Shown here in pieces: positions 38,395 to 47,825 of a DNA stretch of 64,000 nucleotides. Positions within the stretch are counted from its first letter, which is position 1, and each line of letters starts with the position of its first letter. The stretch comes from Bacillus sp. AFS037270. GTDB lineage: Bacteria; Bacillota; Bacilli; Bacillales_B; DSM-18226. A program made the translations under genes and the position numbers. Below the pieces are notes generated by a model, which made no database searches, was not told where the DNA came from, and saw nothing but the letters and a program-made list of their open reading frames with translations. The DNA lies in NCBI RefSeq assembly GCF_002585305.1, contig NZ_NUNF01000058.1:54795-118794 (forward strand), read 5' to 3'.

Positions 38395-39273
38395 TTAGGA
38401 CTTCCAATATTTATAAAGAGCATGGGTACCGCTGTTTTCTTCTCCCATTTCCGCTAATTGTTCATACAATGACTTAGCTAGCGACAAGCCAGGCACTGGC
38501 AGATCCATCCTCTCAGCCTCCGCTAAAGCAATTTTCATATCTTTAATGAAATGTTTTATGTAAAATCCAGGTTCAAAATTCCCTGTTAACATTCTCGGAG
38601 CAAGGTTGCTAAGAGACCAGCTTCCCGCAGCTCCAGTGGATATGCTTTTTAAGACCTTCTCAGGATTTAAACCTGCCTTCTCTGCATAAATGATGGCTTC
38701 ACAAACGCCTATCATATTTGATGCGATTGCAATTTGGTTAGACATTTTTGTATGCTGACCAGCCCCGGCCTTTCCCTGGTAAACTATATTATTTCCAATA
38801 AGCTCAAATAAAGGTTTGACCGCTTCAAAAGCCTCTTCTTCGCCTCCGACCATGATCGACAGCGTTGCCTCCCTTGCACCCACATCTCCTCCAGAAACAG
38901 GGGCGTCAATGGCCTGAATCCCTTTCGTTTTAGCTGCTTCATAAATAGTGCCAGCTAGAGAAGGTGATGAAGTTGTCATGTCGATATAATAACTACCTTC
39001 CGTACCGTTTGGAATTAGCCCGTTCTCCCCTAAATAAATTTCCTCTACATCTGTCGGGTAACCGACGATGGTAAAAATCACATTGGCCTTTTCCGCCACT
39101 TCTTTAGGGGTTTCTGCCCACACTGCACCTTTTTCTAATAATTCATTAGCTTTTTCCTTTGTTCTAGAATACACGACTAAAGGATATCCAGCTTTTAATA
39201 GATGTCCTGCCATACTTTTCCCCATTACACCTGTTCCAATAAAACCTATTACTGTATTTTCTGGTACTAACAA
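38395..39273 (-). CDS. ykwC: YkwC, beta-hydroxyacid dehydrogenase family
   Basis: 292-residue NAD(P)-dependent 3-hydroxyacid dehydrogenase (HIBADH type). [16 protein letters not shown] binds the cofactor; [14 protein letters not shown] is the substrate motif; the catalytic lysine is in [12 protein letters not shown]. Substrate unknown. Same family and neighbourhood as B. subtilis YkwC. Confidence 0.88.
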   Translation of the reverse strand: MLVPENTVIGFIGTGVMGKSMAGHLLKAGYPLVVYSRTKEKANELLEKGAVWAETPKEVAEKANVIFTIVGYPTDVEEIYLGENGLIPNGTEGSYYIDMTTSSPSLAGTIYEAAKTKGIQAIDAPVSGGDVGAREATLSIMVGGEEEAFEAVKPLFELIGNNIVYQGKAGAGQHTKMSNQIAIASNMIGVCEAIIYAEKAGLNPEKVLKSISTGAAGSWSLSNLAPRMLTGNFEPGFYIKHFIKDMKIALAEAERMDLPVPGLSLAKSLYEQLAEMGEENSGTHALYKYWKS

Positions 39274-39441
39274 AATAACTCATCCTCCCTTACTAATTCT
39301 CTCCATTTTAACATTTTTCAGTAGGTCCAAACATTTTTATGCATAAATAAGACCGGAACGTTGAACGTCCGGCCTTAGTGCTCCATCTCCAAATTTATGC
39401 ACATACTAAGATTGTCCTATATGAATAATTATTAAACATGT

Positions 39442-39915
39442 TTATAACTCAGAAGAGAAATTTGTTAAATAAGCACGACCTAATACTTCTTTATCATTAA
39501 ATACTTCAATCGAAACAGCCTGATCTCTCTCTATCATATTTCGAAGTTCCTGTATATGGAGGTCCTCTTTTAACGGAAGCGGGTCCATAAATATATATTT
39601 CTCAGGATTCCCTTTTGATTCAATATAATCACCGTTTCGGACTTGCTCCTCACCATAAATAATCTCCCTTTTACCAATAGCTCGAGCAAGTTTATCATCG
39701 TGGATGGTTACCTTTACCTTATATAATTGGTGGCCATCTAATATTTCATTGTTGATTCTGAAACGGAATTGCAGCTCATTATTTTTTGTCAATAATGCAT
39801 CCGCATAGCGGTTAACAATTAATTCATTTGAATAAAGTAAGCCGCATCCACTTAAGTATCCAATACAAACGATTCCTATGATTAAGGTACCTATTATTCG
39901 GAATTTTTTGTTCAT
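39442..39915 (-). CDS. Hypothetical lipoprotein, 157 residues
   Basis: Signal helix with lipobox YLSGC; the rest is a soluble beta-rich-looking domain without recognised motif (NRYADALLTKNNELQFRFRINNE). AAGGGAG lies eight bases before the ATG at 39915. A GC hairpin with a bulge (39350-39376) may be its terminator. Confidence 0.7.
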   Translation of the reverse strand: MNKKFRIIGTLIIGIVCIGYLSGCGLLYSNELIVNRYADALLTKNNELQFRFRINNEILDGHQLYKVKVTIHDDKLARAIGKREIIYGEEQVRNGDYIESKGNPEKYIFMDPLPLKEDLHIQELRNMIERDQAVSIEVFNDKEVLGRAYLTNFSSEL

Positions 39916-40001
39916 CCATAACACTCCCTTATATTCTTACCTTGGCCATAATACATTGGTAATAAACGTTAAGAAAGGTTAATTTTTGAAAAATAGAGCG
40001 A

Positions 40002-40061
40002 TTAAATTCCTTTTACCATACCGCTAACAAGTGCCGTTTTCCCAGTTAATCGTAAATCCAT
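40002..40061 (-). pseudogene. Short-chain dehydrogenase remnant
   Basis: A good ribosome site AAAAGGAGGA precedes ATG and 19 codons that read MDLRLTGKTALVSGMVKGI then stop. This is the N-terminal strand and cofactor-loop start of an SDR enzyme (normally TGxxxGIG). The rest of the gene is gone. Best taken as a decayed gene or deletion scar. Confidence 0.65.
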
Positions 40062-40146
40062 AATCAATCGTCCTCCTTTTTAGTCTCATCTATTTTTTAT
40101 TATACAAGATAATAAGAGGGAACTCTTGGAAAAGCAATTAAAAAAA

Positions 40147-40167
40147 TGAGACAGTTTTTCTGTCTCA
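40147..40167 (-). terminator. Terminator after azoR
   Basis: Eight-base stem TGAGACAG with complement, five-base loop, TTTTTTT on the minus strand. Confidence 0.85.
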
Positions 40168-40181
40168 TTTCAAAAATTAGA

Positions 40182-40817
40182 TTAAAATGTTTGGGCTAAA
40201 TCCTTGGCTCTTGCAATCGCATTCTCTTTTATTTCCTGTGCCTTTTCCGGCATGGCGTTGTGCCCCTCGACAAATACCCCTTCTAGACTTGGTACACCAA
40301 AGAAACCCATCATAACGCCAATGTAGCGATGACCCATTTCCAGTTGTGCTGCTGGCCCTTCTGAATAGAAACCGCCTCGTGCCTGGATGTGTAATGCCTT
40401 TTTATCCGGTAATAGTCCCACAGGTCCCTTTTCAGTATATTTAAATGTTTTTCCTGCAACCGCAACAGAATCGAGGTAAGCCTTCATAATAGGTGGAAAA
40501 GAGAAATTCCAAAGCGGGGTAACAAATACATATTTGTCGGCTGATACAAACTGATCACTAAGTTCATTCAACCTTCCAACCTTTGCTTTTTCATCAGCAG
40601 AAAGAGTCTCAAATCCTTGTCCGGAACGAAGCTTACCCCAGCCGCTAAAGACATCAGCATCGATATGCGGAATATTTTCTTTATAAAGATCCATATGGAC
40701 AATTTCATCATTCTGGTTGACCTGTCTATATTCGTCGATAAATGCTTTCCCTACTGCCATACTATAGGACTGTGTTTCGTCATGCGGGTGTGCTGTAATA
40801 TACAAAACTTTAGCCAT
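40182..40817 (-). CDS. azoR: FMN-dependent NADH-azoreductase
   Basis: 211-residue flavodoxin-like quinone/azo reductase. [20 protein letters not shown] binds FMN phosphate; [16 protein letters not shown] near residue 100 is typical of Azo[15 protein letters not shown] follows. Detoxifies quinones and azo compounds. AAAGGTG lies about seven bases before the ATG at 40817. An SDR remnant lies just downstream. Confidence 0.9.
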   Translation of the reverse strand: MAKVLYITAHPHDETQSYSMAVGKAFIDEYRQVNQNDEIVHMDLYKENIPHIDADVFSGWGKLRSGQGFETLSADEKAKVGRLNELSDQFVSADKYVFVTPLWNFSFPPIMKAYLDSVAVAGKTFKYTEKGPVGLLPDKKALHIQARGGFYSEGPAAQLEMGHRYIGVMMGFFGVPSLEGVFVEGHNAMPEKAQEIKENAIARAKDLAQTF

Positions 40818-40887
40818 TTTCATTCACCTTTCATGTTGATTTTCATGTCATTTTAGTATGAATCAAAATAGCAAATAATAATCAAAA

Positions 40888-40917
40888 AAGGAATTTGCCA
40901 ATTTCGGCAAATTCCTT
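40888..40917 (-). terminator. Terminator after the 50-residue gene
   Basis: Twelve-base perfect stem AAGGAATTTGCC with complement, loop AATTTC, then TTTTTTGA on the minus strand. Confidence 0.9.
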
Positions 40918-40930
40918 GTTAATCTTTACT

Positions 40931-41083
40931 TTATTCGTTTGTATCAAGCGAGTAAGGATTGCGACCAATATTAAGCCTCATTTCATCAGTCATTTGAAAT
41001 GTTTCATTAACCAACGCCTCAGTTGCTGCCTGACCTAGTGGTGAACTTCCATCAAAAGTAGCGGTTTTTGTTCCATCTAACAT
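40931..41083 (-). CDS. Hypothetical 50-residue protein
   Basis: MLDGTKTATFDGSSPLGQAA... ending LDTNE. GGAGGTGA abuts the ATG with short spacing (three bases from GGAGG). A perfect terminator lies 14 bases after the stop, so this is a monocistronic unit. No signal peptide. I do not recognise a family. Confidence 0.6.
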   Translation of the reverse strand: MLDGTKTATFDGSSPLGQAATEALVNETFQMTDEMRLNIGRNPYSLDTNE

Positions 41084-41264
41084 TCACCTCCATAAACTCT
41101 TACAATTATCATATGTATTTTTAGACCCATTTACTTATATACTCTTCTATTTCATTATACCCATTTCTGCCGGTTAAAAATAAAAGAATTAAGGTCTTAA
41201 TGACCATATTATAACCTATTTTACCCATTTGAAAAATAAAAATTTATAACAGTTTCGAGTACAA

Positions 41265-41295
41265 AAAAGACCAACTAAACACTAGTTGGTCTTTT
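41265..41295 (-). terminator. Terminator of ptsHI
   Basis: Twelve-base stem AAAAGACCAACT with complement, 7-base loop, then TTTTTTG on the minus strand. Confidence 0.9.
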
Positions 41296-41306
41296 CATAA
41301 ATTTAT

Positions 41307-43019
41307 TTACTTTATCGCATTATTAACGGCTTCAATTACTTGATCCGTTGTTTGCATGTTTAATACTTCTTGTGCCAGACTTTCCATATCGGATTTTTTC
41401 AAGTTCCGAATGAGAGAACGAGCCTTCAGGATAGAAGTTGCACTCATCGAAAATTCATCAAGGCCTAAACCAAGAAGGACTGGAATAGCAGTTTCATCAC
41501 CAGCCATTTCACCGCACATGCCTGTCCATTTTCCTTCAGCGTGTGCTGCATCAATAACCATTTTAACTAATCTTAGGATTGATGGGCTGTATGGCTGATA
41601 TAGGTAGGATACACGCTGATTCATACGGTCAGCTGCCATAGTGTACTGAATTAAATCATTTGTTCCAATACTGAAGAAATCTACTTCTTTAGCGAATTGG
41701 TCCGCTAGGATGGCAGTAGAAGGAATTTCTACCATGATTCCAAGTTCAATTTTTTCAGCTACAGTTTGACCTTCTGAAATAAGCTTTGCTTTTTCTTCTT
41801 CAAGGATAGCTTTCGCTGAACGGAACTCATCTAACGTTGCAATCATAGGGAACATAATCTTTAAGTTACCGTAACTGCTAGCACGTAATAGTGCGCGAAG
41901 CTGTGTACGGAAAAGATCTTGTTCTTCCAAGCATAAACGAATTGCCCGGAAACCTAAGAATGGGTTCATCTCTTTTGGCAGGTCTAAATAAGGTAATTCT
42001 TTATCCCCACCGATATCCAATGTACGAACTACTACTGGCTTACCAGCCATTCCCTCTAGTACAGCTTTATAGGACTCGAACTGTTCTTCTTCAGTTGGAA
42101 GCTGGTCACGACCCATATAAAGGAATTCTGTTCGATACAAGCCAACACCTTCGCCGCCATTTTCAATAACACCTTTTAAATCGTTAGGTGTACCAATATT
42201 AGCAGCCAATTCAGCATGGTGACCATCTGCAGAGATTGTTGGTTCATTCACAAGCTTTGCCCATTCAGCTTTTTGAGCTTCATATTCTTCATGGATTTTA
42301 CGATATTGCTCTACTAATTCAGGGGTTGGATTAATATGTACTTCCCCTTTTAGACCATCAACAATAACAAGGTCACCATTGTTAATTTCCTCTGTTGCAG
42401 TTTTTGTACCTACTACAGCTGGAATTTCCATAGAACGAGCCATTATAGCTGAATGTGATGTACGTCCGCCAATATTCGTCGTAAATCCTTTAACAAAATT
42501 ACGGTTTAATTGGGCTGTGTCAGAAGGAGTTAAATCCTCTGCAACAATAATAACTTCTTCAGCAATCATACTTGGGTTAACAAGCTGAACGCCTAACAAA
42601 TGGGCTAATACACGCTTTGTAACATCACGAATATCTGCTGCCCGTTCTTTCATATATTCATTATCCATTTGTTCGAACATCATAACGAACATATCGGCAG
42701 TTTCTTTCAAAGCAAACTCTGCATTTACTTTGTCTGATTGGATTTTATCTTCAATTGGTGCATTTAACTCTGGATCGCCAAGAACAAGAAGGTGTGCTTC
42801 AAAAATCGCTGCTTTATCTGCGCCAAGGTCTACTTGTGCTTTGTCACGAATTGCTTCCAGTTCAGATTTTGATACTTCCATTGCCTTTCGGAATCGTTCA
42901 ACCTCAAGCTTAACATCTTCAACTGAATTTTTTTCAAACGATAAATCCGGTTCAACAAGACGGTATGCCTTCGCGATTGCAATACCGTTTGATGCAGCAA
43001 TACCCTTTAAAAAAGTCAT
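41307..43019 (-). CDS. ptsI: PTS Enzyme I
   Basis: 570-residue phosphoenolpyruvate-protein phosphotransferase, the first step of the sugar PTS. The active histidine is in [13 protein letters not shown] near residue 190; PEP-site motifs [15 protein letters not shown] and GTNDLIQY are present. Starts with an ATG that overlaps the ptsH stop (TAATG). Confidence 0.98.
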   Translation of the reverse strand: MTFLKGIAASNGIAIAKAYRLVEPDLSFEKNSVEDVKLEVERFRKAMEVSKSELEAIRDKAQVDLGADKAAIFEAHLLVLGDPELNAPIEDKIQSDKVNAEFALKETADMFVMMFEQMDNEYMKERAADIRDVTKRVLAHLLGVQLVNPSMIAEEVIIVAEDLTPSDTAQLNRNFVKGFTTNIGGRTSHSAIMARSMEIPAVVGTKTATEEINNGDLVIVDGLKGEVHINPTPELVEQYRKIHEEYEAQKAEWAKLVNEPTISADGHHAELAANIGTPNDLKGVIENGGEGVGLYRTEFLYMGRDQLPTEEEQFESYKAVLEGMAGKPVVVRTLDIGGDKELPYLDLPKEMNPFLGFRAIRLCLEEQDLFRTQLRALLRASSYGNLKIMFPMIATLDEFRSAKAILEEEKAKLISEGQTVAEKIELGIMVEIPSTAILADQFAKEVDFFSIGTNDLIQYTMAADRMNQRVSYLYQPYSPSILRLVKMVIDAAHAEGKWTGMCGEMAGDETAIPVLLGLGLDEFSMSATSILKARSLIRNLKKSDMESLAQEVLNMQTTDQVIEAVNNAIK

Positions 43020-43285
43020 TATTCTGCCAATCCTTCTTTTTTCATTGTATCTTCTAATGCTTGTAATGCATCATTTGCATCGTTGCCTTCAGCAGAAATT
43101 TTGATATCTGCGCCTTGGCCTACACCTAAAGACATAACACCCATAATAGATTTTAGATTAACGGTTTTACCTTTATATTCTAAATTAATTTCTGAATCAA
43201 ATCTGCTAGCTGTTTGTACTAATAAAGTCGCTGGTCGCGCGTGGATACCTGTTTCTGCAACTACTTTAAATTGTTTTTCTGCCAT
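43019..43285 (-). CDS. ptsH: HPr phosphocarrier
   Basis: 88 residues. His15 (GIHARPA) takes the phosphate from Enzyme I; Ser46 (NLKSIMG) is the HPr kinase site that, when phosphorylated, makes HPr the corepressor of CcpA. AAAGGAG precedes the ATG at 43285; the three-codon extension begins with TTG too near the ribosome site. Confidence 0.98.
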   Translation of the reverse strand: MAEKQFKVVAETGIHARPATLLVQTASRFDSEINLEYKGKTVNLKSIMGVMSLGVGQGADIKISAEGNDANDALQALEDTMKKEGLAE

Positions 43286-43477
43286 GCTAATCAAACTCCT
43301 TTAAATAAATAGTAAGAATAAAACTTGCCTAATTAAAAATAAACATTTCTAATCATTTAGTCAACTAGGAAACTAAACGACCAGTAAATATAATTAGTTC
43401 ATTTCGCTTATTTTTCCAAATATAAAAACAATCATACAGTATTTTTACTTTGGCTAAGCAGTTATTTTATACATGCT

Positions 43478-43506
43478 AGAATAACATTTTCGACATTATC
43501 AGACAA
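43478..43506 (-). promoter_or_regulatory. Candidate ptsH promoter
   Basis: Minus strand TTGTCT, 17-base spacer, TATTCT. Upstream lie three TTTTTGAC/TTTGAC repeats (43542-43582). The leader would be about 190 bases. Confidence 0.55.
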
Positions 43507-43610
43507 CTACTAATGTTTAGGATTTTGAAATGTTCACAAAACTGTCAAAAACAGTTGAATTCTGTCAAAAACTTCCGTCAAATTTCAAAAAATAACCTTT
43601 AAAAAGAAAA

Positions 43611-43632
43611 AGCTGTCTGAGCACGGACAGCT
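43611..43632 (-). terminator. Terminator after glpD
   Basis: Stem AGCTGTC with complement, 8-base loop, T-rich on the minus strand. Confidence 0.75.
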
Positions 43633-43653
43633 GAGATTATCGACCTGTTATTT

Positions 43654-45321
43654 CTAACTATTATCACCATCTACAGGAAATTCTGCCTCTTTTAATGCCT
43701 CTTCAAGTGCTAAGGAATAGCTGTTTTTATCCTGTTCTGTCCAATTAAACCTCATTTCCATATAATCGATAACTTGGTTTTTCCACTTCTTTACCGAATC
43801 AATATTAAATAAAATGGCCCCGGTCCGCCGATAAAAAAAATCAACTGGGGTAACAGCCATTTCCTCCTCTATTCCATAAATCAGCGTAGCAAATAAAGAA
43901 CGAGGCAATCCATATAGGTTAACATCCTCTTGATTTTCCTCTAACAAATTAAAAATAGTTTCAACGTTCGATCCATACAATCTTGTTAATTTTTCCGCTT
44001 CTTCGATTGTAAGTCCGGCTTTTAATCCTTTTGACCTATTTTCGCCTACATAGGCTTCAAAGTTCTTCGATCCGCCAACATTTCCCCCTGAAATCGGCAA
44101 TACTTTAGTCTGGCAGCCTGGATATTTTATTCCCTCTTCAGAGTTGAATTGTTCAGCTAATAAATCGACAACTGTTTCGGCCATTTTTCGGTAACCTGTT
44201 AGTTTTCCCCCGGCAATAGTGATTAAGCCCGAATCGGACTTCCATATTTCATCTTTCCTTGAAATATCGGAGGTATTTTTCCCTTCCTCATGAATCAGCG
44301 GGCGGACCCCAGCCCAGCTTGACTCGATATCATGATCGTTAATTTGCACATCAGGGAACATGTAATGGATCGCGTTTATAATATAGCGGCGGTCATTAAC
44401 TGTTATTTTGGGATGAACAATATCTTGATCATAAAAGGTATCAGTAGTTCCCACATACGTTTTACCATCGCGTGGAATTGCAAACATCATCCGGCCGTCA
44501 GGTGTGTCAAAATAAACTGCCTGTTTTAAAAGGAATCGGGATTGGTCAAAAACCAGATGAACCCCCTTAGAGAGCTGCAGTGATTTTCCATCTTTTGATT
44601 GGTCCAAAAGCCGCAAAGCATCCACCCATGGACCAGCAGCGTTCACCACTTTTTTGGCATTAATGTTGAAAATTTCACCACTTATTTGATCCTCTGCCAC
44701 AACCCCGGCAATTTTATTATTTTTATATACAAGCTCAATTATTTTAGTATAGTTACAAGCTATCGTCCCCATTTCATATGCCGCTTTTAGTACTTCTATT
44801 GTTAAGCGGGCGTCATCCGTGCGATATTCAACATAATAACCACCGCCTTTTAAGCCAGACTTTTTAATAAGCGGTTCCTTTAAAATGGTTTCTGCAGATG
44901 TTAACATAATCCGCCGCTCTGTTTTTCTAACCTTTGCTAAGAAATCATATATACGTAAGCCAAGCGAAGTTGTAAACATCCCATAGGTTCCACCTTTATA
45001 AATTGGAAGAAGCATCCATTCTGGCGTTGTAACATGGGGTCCATTTTCATAAACAATCGCTCGTTCCTTTCCTACTTCGGCAACCATTTTGACTTCCAAT
45101 TGTTTTAAATAACGCAAACCGCCATGAACTAACTTCGTTGATCTGCTCGAAGTTCCGGCAGCAAAATCCTGCATCTCTACAAGCGCTGTCTTCATGCCCC
45201 TTGAGGAAGCATCCAATGCAATCCCCGCACCTGTTATTCCCCCTCCGATAACTAAAACATCATACTGTTTGCTTCGAAGTTTTTGTTGTATTTCCCTACG
45301 ATTTAACCGAGAAAATTTCAT
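43654..45321 (-). CDS. glpD: Aerobic glycerol-3-phosphate dehydrogenase
   Basis: 555-residue FAD enzyme that oxidises glycerol-3-phosphate to dihydroxyacetone phosphate and feeds electrons to the quinone pool. VIGGGITGAGIALDA binds FAD; the STKLVHGGLRYL motif follows. Full length, no lesions seen. A terminator-like hairpin in its leader (45384-45430) matches the place where GlpP antitermination acts in B. subtilis. The neighbouring glpK is broken. Confidence 0.97.
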   Translation of the reverse strand: MKFSRLNRREIQQKLRSKQYDVLVIGGGITGAGIALDASSRGMKTALVEMQDFAAGTSSRSTKLVHGGLRYLKQLEVKMVAEVGKERAIVYENGPHVTTPEWMLLPIYKGGTYGMFTTSLGLRIYDFLAKVRKTERRIMLTSAETILKEPLIKKSGLKGGGYYVEYRTDDARLTIEVLKAAYEMGTIACNYTKIIELVYKNNKIAGVVAEDQISGEIFNINAKKVVNAAGPWVDALRLLDQSKDGKSLQLSKGVHLVFDQSRFLLKQAVYFDTPDGRMMFAIPRDGKTYVGTTDTFYDQDIVHPKITVNDRRYIINAIHYMFPDVQINDHDIESSWAGVRPLIHEEGKNTSDISRKDEIWKSDSGLITIAGGKLTGYRKMAETVVDLLAEQFNSEEGIKYPGCQTKVLPISGGNVGGSKNFEAYVGENRSKGLKAGLTIEEAEKLTRLYGSNVETIFNLLEENQEDVNLYGLPRSLFATLIYGIEEEMAVTPVDFFYRRTGAILFNIDSVKKWKNQVIDYMEMRFNWTEQDKNSYSLALEEALKEAEFPVDGDNS

Positions 45322-45383
45322 GATCCCTCACTCCCGCTGTTATCCTATTAAGATTTCTTGCCAATTATTAATGAAAATAAGAA

Positions 45384-45430
45384 AAGACCACAAAACATTC
45401 CCCCTTACTAAAAGATGCTTTTGTGGTCTT
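45384..45430 (-). terminator. glpD leader hairpin (glpK end / GlpP-type attenuator)
   Basis: Twelve-base perfect stem AAGACCACAAAA with complement, 23-base loop, then TTTTC-TATTTTC on the minus strand. It lies between the glpK remnant and glpD. Either the old glpK terminator or a GlpP-controlled attenuator. Confidence 0.6.
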
Positions 45431-45440
45431 CCTTGATATT

Positions 45441-46177
<737 letters not shown>

Positions 46178-46218
46178 TCTCCTCTCTTTTTTAATTAATT
46201 GTCTCTTTTTAGAAATTA

Positions 46219-46413
46219 TTAACTTCTTGGTTCTTTAAGATATTGATAAAGGACATCCCCGCCCCGCTGGCCAATTCCACGGAAATGTTTAAAATCCTTT
46301 CTCTTCACTATTACTTTTCTAAAATCCATAAAATCTTCATTGTTCACAAAATACTCAGAAAGTTCTCCTGTCATAAGTTTATCTAATATTTCTGTAACCA
46401 ATTCTTCTTTCAT
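46219..46413 (-). CDS. Hypothetical 64-residue protein
   Basis: Soluble helical protein (MKEELVTEILDKLMTGEL... RGGDVLYQYLKEPRS). AAGGTGG lies upstream of the ATG. It occupies the place where glpF would be expected. I do not recognise a family. A consensus cre site lies 63 bases upstream. Confidence 0.65.
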   Translation of the reverse strand: MKEELVTEILDKLMTGELSEYFVNNEDFMDFRKVIVKRKDFKHFRGIGQRGGDVLYQYLKEPRS

Positions 46414-46475
46414 TAAAACGCACCACCTTTACATCTATATTTTAATGGAAATAAGTCCTAATCTCCACTTAGATT

Positions 46476-46490
46476 TTGTAAGCGTTTGCT
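46476..46490. promoter_or_regulatory. Consensus cre site (CcpA) near the glpK remnant
   Basis: TTGTAAGCGTTTGCT fits WTGNAANCGNWNNCW at every fixed position. It lies upstream of the 64-residue gene and glpK remnant (minus strand) and ykvS (plus strand). In B. subtilis glpFK is CcpA-controlled, so this may be what is left of that control region. Confidence 0.6.
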
Positions 46491-46641
46491 ATTCTTTTTC
46501 TGAAATCCCCTTCATATACTATAATATTCCAAAAGAATTAACATAATTGTCAAATAAAAGCCTTTACGAATTGTAAAAGATAGTGCAAACTGTTATATAA
46601 ACACTTTATTAATAGTTTTTGAGGGTAAAGGAGAGAGACTA

Positions 46642-46830
46642 ATGAGAAAAGCAGAAGTAGGAAATATCATTGAATTTCGCGGTGGCCTCCAAGGGATAGT
46701 TGAAAAGGTAAATGAAAACTCTGTTATAGTCGACCTAACAATTATGGATAATTACCGTGATCTTGAATTGGATCAGCGGACAGTTGTAAATCATAAAAAC
46801 TATAAAGTGGTAAAAGAAAGCGCTTATTAA
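46642..46830 (+). CDS. ykvS: YkvS, DUF2187-family protein
   Basis: 62 residues, nearly all beta-barrel like: RKAEVGNIIEFRGGLQGIVEKVNENSVIVDLT and DQRTVVNHKNYKVV. Same family as B. subtilis YkvS; function unknown. AAAGGAGAG precedes the ATG. A terminator follows. Confidence 0.88.
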   Translation: MRKAEVGNIIEFRGGLQGIVEKVNENSVIVDLTIMDNYRDLELDQRTVVNHKNYKVVKESAY

Positions 46831-46845
46831 GTAATAGATTGGTAG

Positions 46846-46870
46846 AAATGGCAGTGATTTACTGCCATTT
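46846..46870 (+). terminator. Terminator after ykvS
   Basis: Ten-base stem AAATGGCAGT with complement, followed by CTATTTTTAA. Confidence 0.8.
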
Positions 46871-46888
46871 CTATTTTTAATTAGAGAT

Positions 46889-46914
46889 ATCTCGCCAAAC
46901 GGCGAGATTTTTTA
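46889..46914 (+). terminator. Second hairpin after ykvS
   Basis: Eight-base stem ATCTCGCC/GGCGAGAT, AAAC loop, then TTTTTT. Confidence 0.75.
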
Positions 46915-46917
46915 TGT

Positions 46918-47037
46918 TTATCTTCCTTGGTCAGTTTCTTTAGAAATCTGCTTTAAAGACTTGACTTTACCATGAGGATTCTGATCCTGTTTACGAACTG
47001 TCCATTCCCGTTCTTGCTGACTTTGAGATTTACTCAT
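46918..47037 (-). CDS. Hypothetical 39-residue hydrophilic protein
   Basis: MSKSQSQQEREWTVRKQDQN... ending ISKETDQGR: polar, basic, no hydrophobic core. AAAGGAGTGAG lies before the ATG. Composition recalls small spore or stress peptides, but no family is recognised. Confidence 0.55.
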   Translation of the reverse strand: MSKSQSQQEREWTVRKQDQNPHGKVKSLKQISKETDQGR

Positions 47038-47182
47038 CCTGCTCACTCCTTTCCTCCTTATTTTTTTCATTTGAGTAAGTTCTTATCACCAGAAATGGAT
47101 AAAATGTTTAAAGAAATCATTTCCTTTTGAAAAACATATTTGTTAAAATAAATTTTATTGATTAAAAAAGGAGCTACTTAGG

Positions 47183-47794
47183 ATGGGAAAATGCTTCCTA
47201 GATCTACGACTTATTCTTGGTTTCATCATTGCACACGCACTTATATATTTTTCATTCCATGATAAAACAATATTTTGGTATATTTTTTCCGGTTCAATCC
47301 TTATTCTCATTGCTTATGCCATGTTCCAAGGAGAAGTGGATGACGAGGCTTCATTTGCCAAATATATATTTTATGGAGCTTTATCAGGTTTCTTGTTATA
47401 TTTTATTTTTTGGTTTGGATTTAAGGGCATTCAACTATTAGACCTTCCTTTTGAAAAATCCATTAACAAATTGTACCGCTGGTATGCCCCCCACGCTTTT
47501 TGGCATTATATTGCCCTTATATTGGTTGCAGCACCAGGGGAAGAACTTTTCTGGCGCGGATTTATTCAAAAGAGCCTTTTAAAATATTTCAAACCAATTT
47601 GGAGCATCCTACTCGGTGCCGTTCTTTACGCATCTGTTCATATTTATTCAGGTTCTTTCTTGTTAGTTTTTGCTGCCTTTGTCTCAGGGTTTGCTTGGGG
47701 AGGATTATATTATTGGAAAAGAAGCATGCCGCTTGTTATTGTTTCACATCTCATTTTTGATATTATGATTTTTATGATTGTGCCATTTACGTAA
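47183..47794 (+). CDS. CPBP-family (CAAX-like) intramembrane protease
   Basis: 203 residues with about six to seven membrane helices. Motif 1 EELFWRGF (Glu-Glu-x3-Arg) near residue 120 and motif 2 with the His in YASVHIYSG near residue 154, then SHLIFDIM near 192, are those of CPBP (Rce1/Abi) proteases. In Gram-positives such proteins process peptides or give bacteriocin immunity; no peptide gene is adjacent. Substrate unknown. Confidence 0.85.
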   Translation: MGKCFLDLRLILGFIIAHALIYFSFHDKTIFWYIFSGSILILIAYAMFQGEVDDEASFAKYIFYGALSGFLLYFIFWFGFKGIQLLDLPFEKSINKLYRWYAPHAFWHYIALILVAAPGEELFWRGFIQKSLLKYFKPIWSILLGAVLYASVHIYSGSFLLVFAAFVSGFAWGGLYYWKRSMPLVIVSHLIFDIMIFMIVPFT

Positions 47795-47795
47795 G

Positions 47796-47825
47796 AACAG
47801 CTGTCAGTTGACAGCTGTTTATTTT
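47796..47825. terminator. Bidirectional terminator between CPBP gene and ykvI
   Basis: Eleven-base stem AACAGCTGTCA with complement, GT loop, T-rich on the plus side. The 3' end overlaps the ykvI stop. Confidence 0.8.

Noticed and set aside
42730..43104. 124-codon plus-strand open frame
   Set aside because: Antisense to the start of ptsI; low-complexity translation and no ribosome site.
43542..43582. CtsR sites upstream of ptsH
   Set aside because: GTCAAA heptads are present, but the spacing between them is not the three bases CtsR needs.
46219..46413. Reading the 64-residue gene as a glpF remnant
   Set aside because: The translation is hydrophilic and helical with no aquaporin NPA motif or membrane helix.
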